NCBI RefSeq assembly: GCF_003391115.1
Contig: NZ_QTJP01000001.1
Coordinates: 3,122,501-3,186,500 of the forward strand
DNA from: Sphingomonas crusticola
GTDB taxonomy: Bacteria; Pseudomonadota; Alphaproteobacteria; Sphingomonadales; Sphingomonadaceae
Length of the DNA: 64,000 nucleotides
Direction: 5' to 3'
The position numbers and the translations under genes were made by a program. The notes beneath the pieces were generated by a model. It searched no databases. It was not told the origin of the DNA and saw nothing but the letters and a program-made list of their open reading frames with translations. The stretch's first letter is position 1; the number at the start of each line of letters is the position of its first letter. This document shows, piece by piece, positions 12,111 through 21,495 of the stretch.

Positions 12111-12293
12111 TCACCCGAGACGCTCGCAAGCCCTGCCGCGGGCCCGCCTGCTTGACGCCTGCGCACCCCCCGGCCAAGCCTACCGAGTGTCGGGCCAGAC
12201 GTGGAGCGCCCAAATCATTCACGCTATCCGGTTTCGCCCGTCAAGGCGGCATCGGCCGATTTTCGTCGGAAATGGTAAAGGGAGCTGCGGCGA

Positions 12294-13586
12294 ATGCCGG
12301 GGGAGAGGGAGGGAAAGCGGCGCTGGACGATCCTCGCTCTGCCAGCATTCTTCGCTCTGAAGGTCCTGTCGGGGCTGGCTTTGCTGAAGATTTCAGCGGC
12401 GTTCCTACCGGTGGCGAGCTTCTCGGTCTTCTCCCAATTCCTATTATTTTCTGCCCTGCTCAATATGCTCTCGGTCGGCGGCGCGCAGACCGGGCTGATC
12501 CGCCAGATCGCCGCGGCGGGTGACGACAGCGACCGTGCGCGGGTGCGTAATGCCGGCCTAGCCATCTGGACGGGCGCGGTGGTGTTGCTCGGCGTGCCGA
12601 GCGTGGCCTTCGCCAGCCTGATCGCCGATTTCCTGACCGGCGATCCTGGTGCCTGGTGGGTCGTGCCGGCGATCGCGCTGCCAATCCTGGCGGCGGGACC
12701 GGGCCAGATCTATTGCTCGATGCTGACCGGTCTCGGCCGCACGCCGGCAAGCCTTGCCGCGCAGTCGGTCGGGCTCTTGGCCAGCACGGCAGGCGCGGTC
12801 TTCGGTCTGGCGCGGGGAGACGCGGCCTTGGCCGTGATCGCCTTCAGCGCCGGCTCGCTCGCGACGTTGCTGGTGAGCGGACTGATGGTACGGCAACATC
12901 GCCTGCCGCGCGGCACGCTTGGCCATGTCTTTGCCGAGGTGCGGATCCTCTTCGGCTATTCGGGCGCATTCGCGGTGCTGGCCATTCTCAATGCCGGCAT
13001 ACCGTTCGCCCTGCGCTACGGCTATCGCGAGGCGTTCGGGGCAGAGCAGCTCGGCTATTGGATGGCGGCGAGCCGGGTGTCCGACACCACCACCCAGCTG
13101 ATGGCGCTCTACCTGATCCAGATATTCATGCCGCGCTACACCGCCGCTCACGTGCAGGACGGGCGCAAGGTGTTGCGCGAAAGCTGGCTGGCGGCAACCG
13201 GCATCATGGTCGGTTTCCTAATCCTGTTCTACGCCGCATCCGGATTGCTGGTGCCGCTGTTCCTGTCGCAAAAGTTCACCCCCGCTGTTCCTTTCATCCT
13301 CGGCTATATGACCGGAGACCTGTTCCGGGCGACAGTGTCGGTAGCGATGTATGCCGCCTTCGCGCGGGCGAAATTGATCAGATATGTCGGACTGGAGGCC
13401 GGAACGCTGGGTCTGTTCGCGGCGATCATGCTGCTGCTCATCCATTTCGGGCGGAGCGACGCGCCGATGATCGCTTATCCTGCGGCCTATGGCGCCTGCG
13501 CACTGGCCGTCTGGATCGCTTATGCGGTCGGGAGCGTCAGGCGGCGTACTCTTCGGGAAAGCTCTGCGCCACCAGCCGGCGGCTGA
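12294..13586 (+). CDS. wzx: Wzx-type lipid-linked repeat unit flippase
   Basis: A 430-residue polytopic protein of the PST/MATE-like flippase superfamily with about 12 hydrophobic segments. The N-terminal stretch ALKVLSGLALLKISAAFLP is like WzxE/O-antigen translocases. It would move undecaprenyl-linked repeat units to the periplasmic face for polymerisation. GGGAG lies 10 bases before the ATG. The gene is divergent from the FemAB-like gene (183 bases of intergenic DNA with no other feature seen). Its last 50 bases overlap the 3' end of the GT4 gene on the other strand. Confidence 0.88.
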   Translation: MPGEREGKRRWTILALPAFFALKVLSGLALLKISAAFLPVASFSVFSQFLLFSALLNMLSVGGAQTGLIRQIAAAGDDSDRARVRNAGLAIWTGAVVLLGVPSVAFASLIADFLTGDPGAWWVVPAIALPILAAGPGQIYCSMLTGLGRTPASLAAQSVGLLASTAGAVFGLARGDAALAVIAFSAGSLATLLVSGLMVRQHRLPRGTLGHVFAEVRILFGYSGAFAVLAILNAGIPFALRYGYREAFGAEQLGYWMAASRVSDTTTQLMALYLIQIFMPRYTAAHVQDGRKVLRESWLAATGIMVGFLILFYAASGLLVPLFLSQKFTPAVPFILGYMTGDLFRATVSVAMYAAFARAKLIRYVGLEAGTLGLFAAIMLLLIHFGRSDAPMIAYPAAYGACALAVWIAYAVGSVRRRTLRESSAPPAGG

Positions 13587-14769
13587 CCTTGGCGACGTCG
13601 AACACGCGCTCGAGCGTCGCGCGCCCGGCCGCCGCCATCCTCGCCGCGGCTGCAGGGTCGTCGACGATGGTGACGATCGCCCCCAGCAGGCGCGCGCCGC
13701 TGCCGGCCTCGACCGCCACCCCGATTTCGTTGTCCCTGACGAAGTCCGCATAATCTGTCGTGCTCTCGACCGCGGCGGCGATGGGCACGCCGGCGCGTAG
13801 CATGTCGATTGTCTTCGATGGGAAGGTCGGCACGTCGACACCGGTGACGGTGCAGACCAATCCCACATCGCATGCCGCCAGTAGGGAAAGATAGGATTCG
13901 CGCGGAACGCGCGGCTTGACGGCGATGTTGCCCTGGCGGCCGGCCGCTTCCGCGATCATGCCGGCGAGTGGACCCTCGCCAATGATCAGGAAGAAAAGAT
14001 CGGGGCGGCTCTCGCTCGCCAGCCGCGCGGCCTCCAAGACCACGTCGAACCCGCGCCCGGCGCTCAGCTGGCCGCCATAAGCGACAATCGGGCGGTCCAG
14101 TGGAAGATCAAAGCGCCCCCGGACGGTGGCCTGATCTTCGGCAGGTGGGGGATCGGTGGGTCCCCACAGGGAGAGCTCCTCGACGCGCTGCGTCGGCTTC
14201 AGGCGGTAATGACTCTTGAGATAGCGGATGTTGGCCGGCGACATACAGCCGATCACGTCGAACATCCGCAGCAAGGACGCTTCGACCAGATAGGCGATCC
14301 GGGCGACGGCGCCGCCGGGCATCGCGCCGATCTGCTGGTGATGAAACGGAAAGAAATCGGTGACGTAGACATAAGAGCGGCAGGTGAAGCTGCGCTTCGC
14401 CCATTTGATCAGCGCTCGCTGCTGGGTCAGCGGGGCGATAACGATCATCAGATCGAAATCACGCCCGCGCATCGCGCGCCGGGCATCGCGCACCAGGGAT
14501 GATGCTGCCGTCAGGAAGCGGAGGCCACGTCGGAAGATCGTTCTCCGGGGCAAAGGCGGCGGTATCAGGAACAGGACTTCCGTCCCGTTCGGCTCCCGAT
14601 AATGCGCGGAGGACGTTTCGGGGCGATCGCGCCAGTCCATCGCTACCACCGTCACCTGATGGCCGTCGGTCGCCAGCTGCGCGCTGAGATCGTTGATCAG
14701 GGAGGGATCGCCGACGCTTCGGCTGTACGAACTGGTGAGAAGGATTATCCTCTTGGATCTGGCGGTCAT
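13537..14769 (-). CDS. GT4 glycosyltransferase (WbuB-like)
   Basis: A GT-B glycosyltransferase of 410 residues. The N-terminal domain starts KRIILLTSSYSRSVGDPS. The C-terminal nucleotide-binding domain has AYGGQLSAGRGFDVVLEAA and the acidic segment VPTFPSKTIDMLRAGVPIAA near residues 315-335. It lies 33 bases downstream of capG in the capE-capF-capG-GT order. The E. coli O26 locus similarly places the FucNAc transferase wbuB after fnlA-fnlB-fnlC. On that basis it is the best candidate for L-FucNAc transfer to the lipid-linked acceptor; donor specificity is an inference. It overlaps wzx by 50 bases tail to tail. Confidence 0.85.
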   Translation of the reverse strand: MTARSKRIILLTSSYSRSVGDPSLINDLSAQLATDGHQVTVVAMDWRDRPETSSAHYREPNGTEVLFLIPPPLPRRTIFRRGLRFLTAASSLVRDARRAMRGRDFDLMIVIAPLTQQRALIKWAKRSFTCRSYVYVTDFFPFHHQQIGAMPGGAVARIAYLVEASLLRMFDVIGCMSPANIRYLKSHYRLKPTQRVEELSLWGPTDPPPAEDQATVRGRFDLPLDRPIVAYGGQLSAGRGFDVVLEAARLASESRPDLFFLIIGEGPLAGMIAEAAGRQGNIAVKPRVPRESYLSLLAACDVGLVCTVTGVDVPTFPSKTIDMLRAGVPIAAAVESTTDYADFVRDNEIGVAVEAGSGARLLGAIVTIVDDPAAAARMAAAGRATLERVFDVAKVSRRLVAQSFPEEYAA

Positions 14770-14802
14770 AGCGCCCTCAGCCGCAAGCGCGGTGCGCAGG
14801 GA

Positions 14803-15933
14803 TCAATAGTCCTTCCACACCGTCCGCCTGACATAATCGGTGTAGCTCAGGATGATGCGGAGCACCTTGGCCGAAACGTTGGGGACGGCATAATCAGCCG
14901 GCAGGCGGATCAGCCGATCCGCGCCGCGCGGTTGAGCTTCAAGGACCGCGAGCGCCTGCAGGATGCGCTCCTCGCCGAGCCCCGTCATGATTACCGCAGC
15001 CTCTTCCATCGCCTCGGGCCGTTCGTGCGCCTCGCGGATATTGACGGCCGGAAAGTTGAGGATCGAGGATTCTTCGCTGATCGTTCCGCTATCGGACAAC
15101 ACCGCGCGCGCCTGCATCTGCAGCGCATTGTAATCGAGGAAGCCGAACGGTTTCAGCAGCCGTACCAGCGGATCGAACGAGAGGCCGAATTGCTCGATAC
15201 GGGCGCGGGTGCGCGGATGGGTGCTGACCAATATCGGCAGGCCGTAATGCGCGGCTACGGCGTTCAGCGAAGCGGCCAGGCGCCCGAGCTGAGCCTCGCC
15301 GTCGACATTCTCCTCCCGGTGCGCGCTGACCAGGAAATAGCCGCCGGCCGCCACACCCATTTCAGCGAGCGCCTGCGACGCCTCGATCCCCGCGCGGTGG
15401 TGCGCCAGCACCTCGAACATCGGGCTGCCGGTCTTGATGACCCGATCCGGCGGCAGTCCCTCCGCCAGGAGATAATCGCGCGCGATCGTCGAGTAAGGCA
15501 GGTTGATGTCGGCGGTGTGATCGACGATGCGCCGGTTGATCTCTTCGGGTACGCGATCATCGAAGCAGCGATTGCCCGCTTCCATGTGGAAGATCGGAAC
15601 GCGCCGACGCTTGGCCGGAATGACTGCCAGGCAGCTATTGGTGTCGCCCAGGACCAGCATCGCATCCGGCTGAACCTCGGCAAGAACCTTGTCGGTGGCC
15701 ATGATGACGCGACCGATGGTCTCGGCGGCGCTTCCGCCGGCCGCCTCCAGAAAATGGTCCGGCGCGCGCAGGCCAAGATCGCGAAAGAACACTTCGTTGA
15801 GTTCGTAATCGTAATTCTGGCCGGTGTGCACAAGAACGTGGTCGGTATGCGCGTCGAGTACGGGGATCACGCGCGACAGGCGGATGATCTCCGGCCGGGT
15901 GCCTACCACGGTCATGACCTTCAAACGGCGCAT
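14803..15933 (-). CDS. capG: UDP-N-acetylglucosamine 2-epimerase family, UDP-L-FucNAc synthesis
   Basis: A 376-residue nonhydrolysing 2-epimerase of the CapG/FnlC/WbjD type, with MTVVGTRPEIIRLSRV at the N-terminus, LVLGDTNS near 95-102, HMEAGNRCFDDRVPEEINR near 119-137 and SAHREEN near 207-213. It catalyses the last epimerisation giving UDP-N-acetyl-L-fucosamine. The start codon shares one base with the capF stop (TAATG arrangement), indicating coupling. The FnlC type is supported by the adjacent CapE and CapF homologues; on its own it could be read as WecB. Confidence 0.93.
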   Translation of the reverse strand: MRRLKVMTVVGTRPEIIRLSRVIPVLDAHTDHVLVHTGQNYDYELNEVFFRDLGLRAPDHFLEAAGGSAAETIGRVIMATDKVLAEVQPDAMLVLGDTNSCLAVIPAKRRRVPIFHMEAGNRCFDDRVPEEINRRIVDHTADINLPYSTIARDYLLAEGLPPDRVIKTGSPMFEVLAHHRAGIEASQALAEMGVAAGGYFLVSAHREENVDGEAQLGRLAASLNAVAAHYGLPILVSTHPRTRARIEQFGLSFDPLVRLLKPFGFLDYNALQMQARAVLSDSGTISEESSILNFPAVNIREAHERPEAMEEAAVIMTGLGEERILQALAVLEAQPRGADRLIRLPADYAVPNVSAKVLRIILSYTDYVRRTVWKDY

Positions 15934-17039
15934 TAGACGGGTGCTCCGATCGTGTCCGGCCTGGTCCGATCGAACACTTCATTCGCCCATAACAGCGACA
16001 CCATCACATCGTCCCCCACGTTGGTAACGTCGTGCGTCCAGCCGGGTATCGTCTCCACCACCACCGGTTCGTCCGCCGACGTTTCGAGCTCGTGGCGCTC
16101 ATCGGTGAGGATGTGACGAAAGCGGAAGCGGGCGCGACCGTGCACGATCAGGAATTTCTCAACCTTGCTGTGGTGATAATGGCCACCCCGGGTCACGCCC
16201 GGCAGCGCGTTGAAATAGGAAAACTGCCCTGCCGAACTCGTTTTGAGCATTTCGGAGAAGGCGCCGCGCAGATCGCGATGGCTCACTATGGGGTAGCTGA
16301 ACTCGTCGGGCGGCAGGAACGAGACATAGGTCGCGTAGAGAGCGCGGGTGAGACCGGTGCCGACATCTGCGATGCGGTTGTCGCTGCGATCCGCATGAAA
16401 ATCGCGGATCATGTCGGCGACCGCGCCGACGGTCGTTTGATAGACCGGCGCTACGTTATGGACACCACCCGCAGCGGCAGGATTGGCCAGCAGCGTCGCA
16501 AACGCCTGAACCACATCGTCGATATAAACGAGCTTCAGAGGTGTCGCCGGATCATGGATCTCGATCGGCAGCCCACGCGGGATGTTGTGGCAGAAGGTGG
16601 CGATCGCGCTGTTATAATTAGGGCGCGACCATTTGCCGAAAACGTTGGGCAGCCGGAAGACGTGGACCTGTGCTCCGGCGGTAGCGCCTGCCTTTGCAAG
16701 AGTCTGTTCGCCGGCAAGTTTGCTGCGGCCATATTCCGTGTCGTCGAGCGCCTTCTGGGTCGATGCGACGATCAGCGGCAGGGGACGCCCGGACGCGATG
16801 ATCGCGTCACCCAGCCGCTGCGAGAAATCGCGGTTGATCGCCATGAAATCGGCAGGATCGGAAGGGCGATTGGCGCCAGCGAGATGGACCACCGCGTCAG
16901 CGCCGGCCAAGGCTGCAGCCAGGTCGCTGGTCTGGCGCGTTACCGGTACGATCTCAAATCCGCGCTCGCGCAAACCGACGATGAGATTGCGGCCGATAAA
17001 GCCGTCGGCGCCCGTGACCAGGATGCGGCGCGTGCTCAT
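15933..17039 (-). CDS. capF: Bifunctional SDR-cupin reductase of UDP-L-FucNAc synthesis
   Basis: A 368-residue CapF/FnlB/WbjC homologue. The N-terminal Rossmann SDR domain begins RRILVTGADGFIGRNLI. The C-terminal cupin (about residues 255-365) contains RGGHYHHSKVEKFLIVHGRA, with the histidines that bind zinc in staphylococcal CapF. The family epimerises C3 and reduces C4 of the intermediate made by CapE. It overlaps capE by ATGA and abuts capG. Length matches the family (about 369 residues), so both domains are complete. Confidence 0.95.
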   Translation of the reverse strand: MSTRRILVTGADGFIGRNLIVGLRERGFEIVPVTRQTSDLAAALAGADAVVHLAGANRPSDPADFMAINRDFSQRLGDAIIASGRPLPLIVASTQKALDDTEYGRSKLAGEQTLAKAGATAGAQVHVFRLPNVFGKWSRPNYNSAIATFCHNIPRGLPIEIHDPATPLKLVYIDDVVQAFATLLANPAAAGGVHNVAPVYQTTVGAVADMIRDFHADRSDNRIADVGTGLTRALYATYVSFLPPDEFSYPIVSHRDLRGAFSEMLKTSSAGQFSYFNALPGVTRGGHYHHSKVEKFLIVHGRARFRFRHILTDERHELETSADEPVVVETIPGWTHDVTNVGDDVMVSLLWANEVFDRTRPDTIGAPV

Positions 17040-18058
17040 TCTTCGATACCGGCCGAACTGCCCTGAAAATAATCGAGTTTGCGCAGGATCGCGCTCATCT
17101 CGGTCTGGTCGAGCTGGCGCGTATTGTGCGACGTGAAGTCGTCATATTGAGAGATGGTCCGCTCGCCTTTTTCGACGAAGACCGAATAATTGAGGTCGCG
17201 ATTGTCGGCGGGCACGCGATAATAATCGCCGAGGTCATGAGCGACCGCCATCTCTTCCCGGCTGAGCAGGGTTTCGTATAGCTTCTCGCCATGGCGCGTG
17301 CCGATGATGCGGCTTTCATGATCGGGCACGCCGAGTATTTCCAAGACCGCGCGCGCGAGCGTCTCAATCGTCGCCGCCGGCGCTTTCTGGACGAACAGGT
17401 CGCCATTCTCGCCATGCTTGAAGGCGTAGAGCACCAGATCCACGGCTTCGGCGAGCGTCATCACGAAGCGCGTCATGCTCGGATCGGTTATGGTGATCGG
17501 CTTGCCGCTGCGCACCTGATTGGCGAACAGCGGCACGACAGATCCGCGCGAGGCGAGGACGTTACCATAGCGCGTGCCGGTGATGGTGGTGGCGGTCCCC
17601 ACGGCGAGCCGCGACTTGGCGATCATCACCTTTTCCATCAGCGCCTTGGAGATGCCCATGGCGTTGATCGGATAAACCGCCTTGTCGGTCGAAAGGCACA
17701 CGACGCGCGACACGCCGGCCGCGATCGCGGCTTCGAGCAGATTGTCGGTGCCAAGAACGTTGGTCTTGACCGCCTCCATCGGATGGAATTCGCACGAGGG
17801 AACCTGCTTCAGCGCCGCGGCGTGGAAAATATAGTCGACACCGCTGACCGCGTTGGCGATCGAGCGATAATCGCGCACGTCTCCGAGATAATAACGCAGC
17901 CTTTTGTCGCGATAATGTAGCCGCTGGTCTTCCTGCTTCTTCTCGTCGCGGCTGAAGATGCGTATTTCCGCGAAAGGCTCGCTCATGAGCAGGCGTAACA
18001 CCGTCGATCCGAAGGAACCCGTGCCGCCGCTGATCAGGAGCGTCTTACCGTCGAACAT
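17036..18058 (-). CDS. capE: UDP-GlcNAc 4,6-dehydratase/5-epimerase
   Basis: A 340-residue CapE/FnlA/WbjB homologue. A Rossmann motif (LLISGGTGSFGSTVLR) is at residues 6-21, VRDYRSIANAVSGVDYIFH near 65-83, and the catalytic region STDKAVYPINAMGISKALME near 121-140 has the Met-Lys arrangement of this subgroup. It begins the path from UDP-GlcNAc to UDP-L-FucNAc. I chose ATG at 18058, which gives the family N-terminus MFDGKTLL; a longer frame adds 28 unrelated residues. It is first in the minus-strand operon capE-capF-capG-GT4 and is divergent from the PglF-like gene. Confidence 0.95.
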   Translation of the reverse strand: MFDGKTLLISGGTGSFGSTVLRLLMSEPFAEIRIFSRDEKKQEDQRLHYRDKRLRYYLGDVRDYRSIANAVSGVDYIFHAAALKQVPSCEFHPMEAVKTNVLGTDNLLEAAIAAGVSRVVCLSTDKAVYPINAMGISKALMEKVMIAKSRLAVGTATTITGTRYGNVLASRGSVVPLFANQVRSGKPITITDPSMTRFVMTLAEAVDLVLYAFKHGENGDLFVQKAPAATIETLARAVLEILGVPDHESRIIGTRHGEKLYETLLSREEMAVAHDLGDYYRVPADNRDLNYSVFVEKGERTISQYDDFTSHNTRQLDQTEMSAILRKLDYFQGSSAGIEE

Positions 18059-18248
18059 CGAATATCCATGATTGGCGCCACGGCTTTGGATCTTGCCCGG
18101 CTGAGACCTCGCCCGTCTAGGAGCAAGCAACGATGCGATCAAGCAGTCGAGTCCGAAGCGGCCCTTCCTTGGGATGCGGCTAAGCCTATGCTAAGCTTGA
18201 AGTTACCTGATGCAATGGCCATCGGGTGGGTGGATGTGATGTAAAGGT

Positions 18249-20285
18249 ATGAGTTCGATGTTCGTAAAGTCGTGGGCAGAGGCGGCCTTGGCCATCCCAC
18301 GGCCGCTAAAGCGCGCTATAGCGCTCGCGGTCGACGCCGTGCTGTGCCTGCTTTCGGTCTGGGTCGCTTATTATCTGCGCCTCGGCACCTGGATCGACCT
18401 ATCGACCGATGCAAAGGTGCCGACGATCGCCGCGGTCGTCATCGCTCTGCCGATTTTCGTTTCCACCGGCCTGTACCGCATGATCTTTCGTCATGCCGGT
18501 ACCAGCGCATTTCTGGCCATTCTTCGTGCGAGCCTGCTGTACGGCGTCGCTTACGCGACCTTGTTCACGCTCCATGGCTTCAGTGGGGTGCCACGCACCG
18601 TCGGCCTTATCCAGCCGCTGCTGCTCTTCCTGAGCGTGGCCGGCGTGCGGGCGCTCGCCGGACTTTGGCTCGGCCGACCTTATCAGAAAGCCCTGCGGCG
18701 CGACGCTTCTTCCAACGTGCTGATCTACGGGGCCGGCTCGTCGGGACGGCAATTGGCCGGCGTCGTCGCCACCAGCCGACAGATGCATATCGTGGGCTTC
18801 CTGGACGATGACGCTTCGCTGCAGGGCGGGCATCTGCTTGGGCTGCCCGTGTTTTCGCCGGGCGAGCTGGAGACGCTCATACCCAAATTGTCCGTGTCGG
18901 ATATCGTCGTGGCAATGCCGTCGGTGACGCGCCGCCGTCGCAAGGAGGTGCTGGAACGGCTCCGTTCAGCGGGCGTGGCGGTGCGGACATTGCCCGGCTT
19001 GATGGATCTGGCGGAGGGCAAGGTCCACGCGAGCGACGTCAAGGAACTGGAAATCGAGGATCTGTTGGGTCGCGATAGCGTGGCCGGCGACGAGGATCAT
19101 TTGCGCCACCTCTTTACCGGCGCTGCCGTTCTCGTAACGGGCGCGGGCGGATCGATTGGCAGCGAATTGTGCCGTCAGATCCTGGCGGGTTCGCCCGCAA
19201 TGCTGTTGCTGGTCGATTCTTCCGAATTCGCGCTCTACGCGATCCACCGCGAGCTCGAAGATCGAATGCGGCCCGAGGATCGCTGTCGCATCATTCCGCT
19301 GCTGGGCTCCGTTACCGATCGCGCGCGGATGCATGAGATCATCGCGACGTGGCGTCCTTCCACCATCTACCATGCGGCTGCCTACAAGCATGTGCCGCTG
19401 GTGGAGCATAATCCGGTCGAGGGCGCGCGCAACAACGTGCTCGGCACGCTGGTCATGGCGCAACTCGCCGAGCAATTGGGAGTAGCGCGGTTCGTACTCG
19501 TCAGCACCGACAAGGCGGTGCGGCCCACCAATGTCATGGGTGCGACCAAGCGGCTGGCAGAGCTGATCCTCCAGGCGTTGGCGGCGGACGCCGGCGGGAC
19601 CTGCTATGCGATCGTGCGGTTCGGCAACGTATTGGGATCGAGCGGGTCGGTCGTTCCCCTGTTCCGCCAGCAAATCCGCGATGGTGGTCCGGTGACGATC
19701 ACCCACCGCGATATCACGCGCTATTTCATGACGATTCCCGAGGCCGCTCAGCTGGTGCTTCAGGCCGGAATCATGGCCCGGGGCGGCGAGGTGTTCGTGC
19801 TCGACATGGGCGAGCCGGTTCGTGTGTACGACCTGGCGCGCAATATGATCGAGCTTTCCGGTCTTTCAATCCGTTCGGCCGACCACCCCGACGGCGATAT
19901 CGAGATCGAGGTCGTCGGATTGCGGCCCGGCGAGAAGCTGTTCGAGGAATTGCTGATCGGGAATGACCCGATCCGTACGGCGCACCCGAGGATCATGATG
20001 GCGAACGAGGCCTATCTGTCCTGGGACAAGCTTGGCGATCGGCTCGCCCAGCTTGGCGATGTGATCGCAGCGCAGGACGCAGCCGCCGTCCGTACTCTAT
20101 TGCGCGAGCTGGTTCCTGAATTCGCACCTGTCGACGACCTCAGCGATTGGGTGGCAGCCGCGAAGGAGGAGAAGCCTGCGCGGGATCGGGGAGAGATGCG
20201 TAATGTCGAGCCTAGCCGCGAAGGCGAGGTGGCTCGGGCCGCGCATGCAGTCGCCAAGCAGGCAAGCGCGCGGGCCTTACCCTAG
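18249..20285 (+). CDS. Membrane-anchored nucleotide-sugar 4,6-dehydratase (PglF/WbpM/FlaA1-like)
   Basis: A 678-residue protein. About four N-terminal membrane helices span residues 20-140. A first CoA-binding-like Rossmann domain starts at LIYGAGSSGRQLAG (about 158-171). The catalytic SDR domain has VTGAGGSIGSELCRQI (about 296-311) and STDKAVRPTNVMGATKR (about 418-434). PglF/WbpM enzymes make UDP-4-keto-6-deoxy-GlcNAc, the substrate for a PglE-type aminotransferase (here 7304-8428) or for reduction to QuiNAc. AAAGG at 18242 sits 2 bases from ATG 18249 and 11 from ATG 18258, so the true start may be the latter. The extended acidic/Arg-rich C-terminal tail (about 630-678) looks non-catalytic. 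Confidence 0.92.
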   Translation: MSSMFVKSWAEAALAIPRPLKRAIALAVDAVLCLLSVWVAYYLRLGTWIDLSTDAKVPTIAAVVIALPIFVSTGLYRMIFRHAGTSAFLAILRASLLYGVAYATLFTLHGFSGVPRTVGLIQPLLLFLSVAGVRALAGLWLGRPYQKALRRDASSNVLIYGAGSSGRQLAGVVATSRQMHIVGFLDDDASLQGGHLLGLPVFSPGELETLIPKLSVSDIVVAMPSVTRRRRKEVLERLRSAGVAVRTLPGLMDLAEGKVHASDVKELEIEDLLGRDSVAGDEDHLRHLFTGAAVLVTGAGGSIGSELCRQILAGSPAMLLLVDSSEFALYAIHRELEDRMRPEDRCRIIPLLGSVTDRARMHEIIATWRPSTIYHAAAYKHVPLVEHNPVEGARNNVLGTLVMAQLAEQLGVARFVLVSTDKAVRPTNVMGATKRLAELILQALAADAGGTCYAIVRFGNVLGSSGSVVPLFRQQIRDGGPVTITHRDITRYFMTIPEAAQLVLQAGIMARGGEVFVLDMGEPVRVYDLARNMIELSGLSIRSADHPDGDIEIEVVGLRPGEKLFEELLIGNDPIRTAHPRIMMANEAYLSWDKLGDRLAQLGDVIAAQDAAAVRTLLRELVPEFAPVDDLSDWVAAAKEEKPARDRGEMRNVEPSREGEVARAAHAVAKQASARALP

Positions 20286-20312
20286 GCAAGAAAGCGAGCG
20301 CTGCGCGTGGGG

Positions 20313-21359
20313 CTATTCGGCGGGTACTGGGCCGCACGATTCCCGCACGATCAATTCATAGGGCATCAGCCGATGCTCGGGCGCGCGATGAGAGCCTTCC
20401 AATATCTTGACGAGAGCATCGGTGGCAGCCTGGGCCATGGCCCGGATCGGCTGACGGATGGTGGTAATGCGCGGCCACACGGTGCTGGCAATCTGGCTAT
20501 CGTCGAAGCCGACGACGGACAATTGCGTCGGGACCGCAATCCCGAGCTCCCCGGCGGCCACGATCGCGCCCGCCGCCATGTCGTCATTCTGGGCGAAGAT
20601 CGCGGTCGGGCGATCCGGCCGGTTCAGCAATAAGCGGGCGGCCTCGAGCCCGCTCTCGAAAGTGTAGAGGCCGCGGCCGACAAGGCTCGGCTCGACCTGC
20701 AGGCCGGCCAGGTCCATCGCGCGATTGAACCCGGCCCAGCGCTCCTGATTCGAAGAATGGGTCGGGTCGCCGAGGATGATCGCGATCCTACGATGGCCGA
20801 GCGCGATGAGATGCTGGGTGATGTCGGCCGCAGCCGAACAATCGTCCATCCCGACCGACGGGGCGATCGCGTCGATATTGGCATCGCCTGCGGGCGCAAT
20901 CCGAACCAACGGTATCCGCGCGGTGATCAGTTCGTTCAAAATTTCAGGATTGTCGCAAATCGGCGACGTCAGGATCACGCCCCCTACGCCCGCCGAGCGT
21001 ACCATCGAAACCGTCTTGCCGCCGAGCCGCCCGGAATCCTCGCAGGGCACCACCAGCAGCCGCCACTTGTCGCCGCGCAACCGATCCAGGCTGCCGCTCT
21101 GCAGCCCGAGAATATAATTGGCGCACGGATTATCGTAGAGCAGGCCGATTAGGTAGGATTTGCGGCCTGCGAGGCTGCGCGCCGCCATGTTTGGATGGTA
21201 GTCCAGCTCCGCCACGATCTGCAGCACATGCCGGCGCGTCTCTTCGCGCACATTCGGCTCTTCGTTGAAGACGCGCGAAACGGTCTTGATCGATACGCCG
21301 GCGGCCTCCGCTACATCGGATATCGTCGCAGGCGGACGCGGCGGGGTCATTTCATTCAT
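20313..21359 (-). CDS. LacI/GalR-family transcriptional regulator
   Basis: A 348-residue repressor. The N-terminal helix-turn-helix and hinge (ATISDVAEAAGVSIKTVSRV, about residues 11-30; NMAARSLAGRKSYLIGLL, about 57-74) are followed by a periplasmic-binding-protein-like effector domain (VVGFDDSQIASTVWPRITTI near 286-305). It stands alone and converges on the PglF-like gene with 27 bases between stop codons. No sugar-catabolic gene is adjacent, so its effector and targets are unknown. No TGnAAnCGnTTnCA-type operator was seen in the 80 bases upstream of its start. Confidence 0.93.
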   Translation of the reverse strand: MNEMTPPRPPATISDVAEAAGVSIKTVSRVFNEEPNVREETRRHVLQIVAELDYHPNMAARSLAGRKSYLIGLLYDNPCANYILGLQSGSLDRLRGDKWRLLVVPCEDSGRLGGKTVSMVRSAGVGGVILTSPICDNPEILNELITARIPLVRIAPAGDANIDAIAPSVGMDDCSAAADITQHLIALGHRRIAIILGDPTHSSNQERWAGFNRAMDLAGLQVEPSLVGRGLYTFESGLEAARLLLNRPDRPTAIFAQNDDMAAGAIVAAGELGIAVPTQLSVVGFDDSQIASTVWPRITTIRQPIRAMAQAATDALVKILEGSHRAPEHRLMPYELIVRESCGPVPAE

Positions 21360-21440
21360 GATGCGCTATGACCTGATGGCCGCTCCCCGGGGGACGTACG
21401 CCCGATTACCCCCGGACCATAGTAGCGAATATGCCGAAAT

Positions 21441-21472
21441 AAAAAAGCCGCCCGGACGTGGTCCGGACGGCC
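21441..21472 (-). terminator. Intrinsic terminator of the rpsF-rpsR-rplI operon
   Basis: Read on the minus strand, GCCGTCCGGAC-CAC-GTCCGGGCGGC is followed by six T. It lies 24 bases past the rplI stop. Confidence 0.9.
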
Positions 21473-21495
21473 TTTTCGTTCCAGATCGGATCGGA

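Noticed and set aside
14602-15936. A 444-codon plus-strand frame opposite capG
   Set aside because: Antisense to a complete epimerase; composition is His/Arg-rich shadow sequence.
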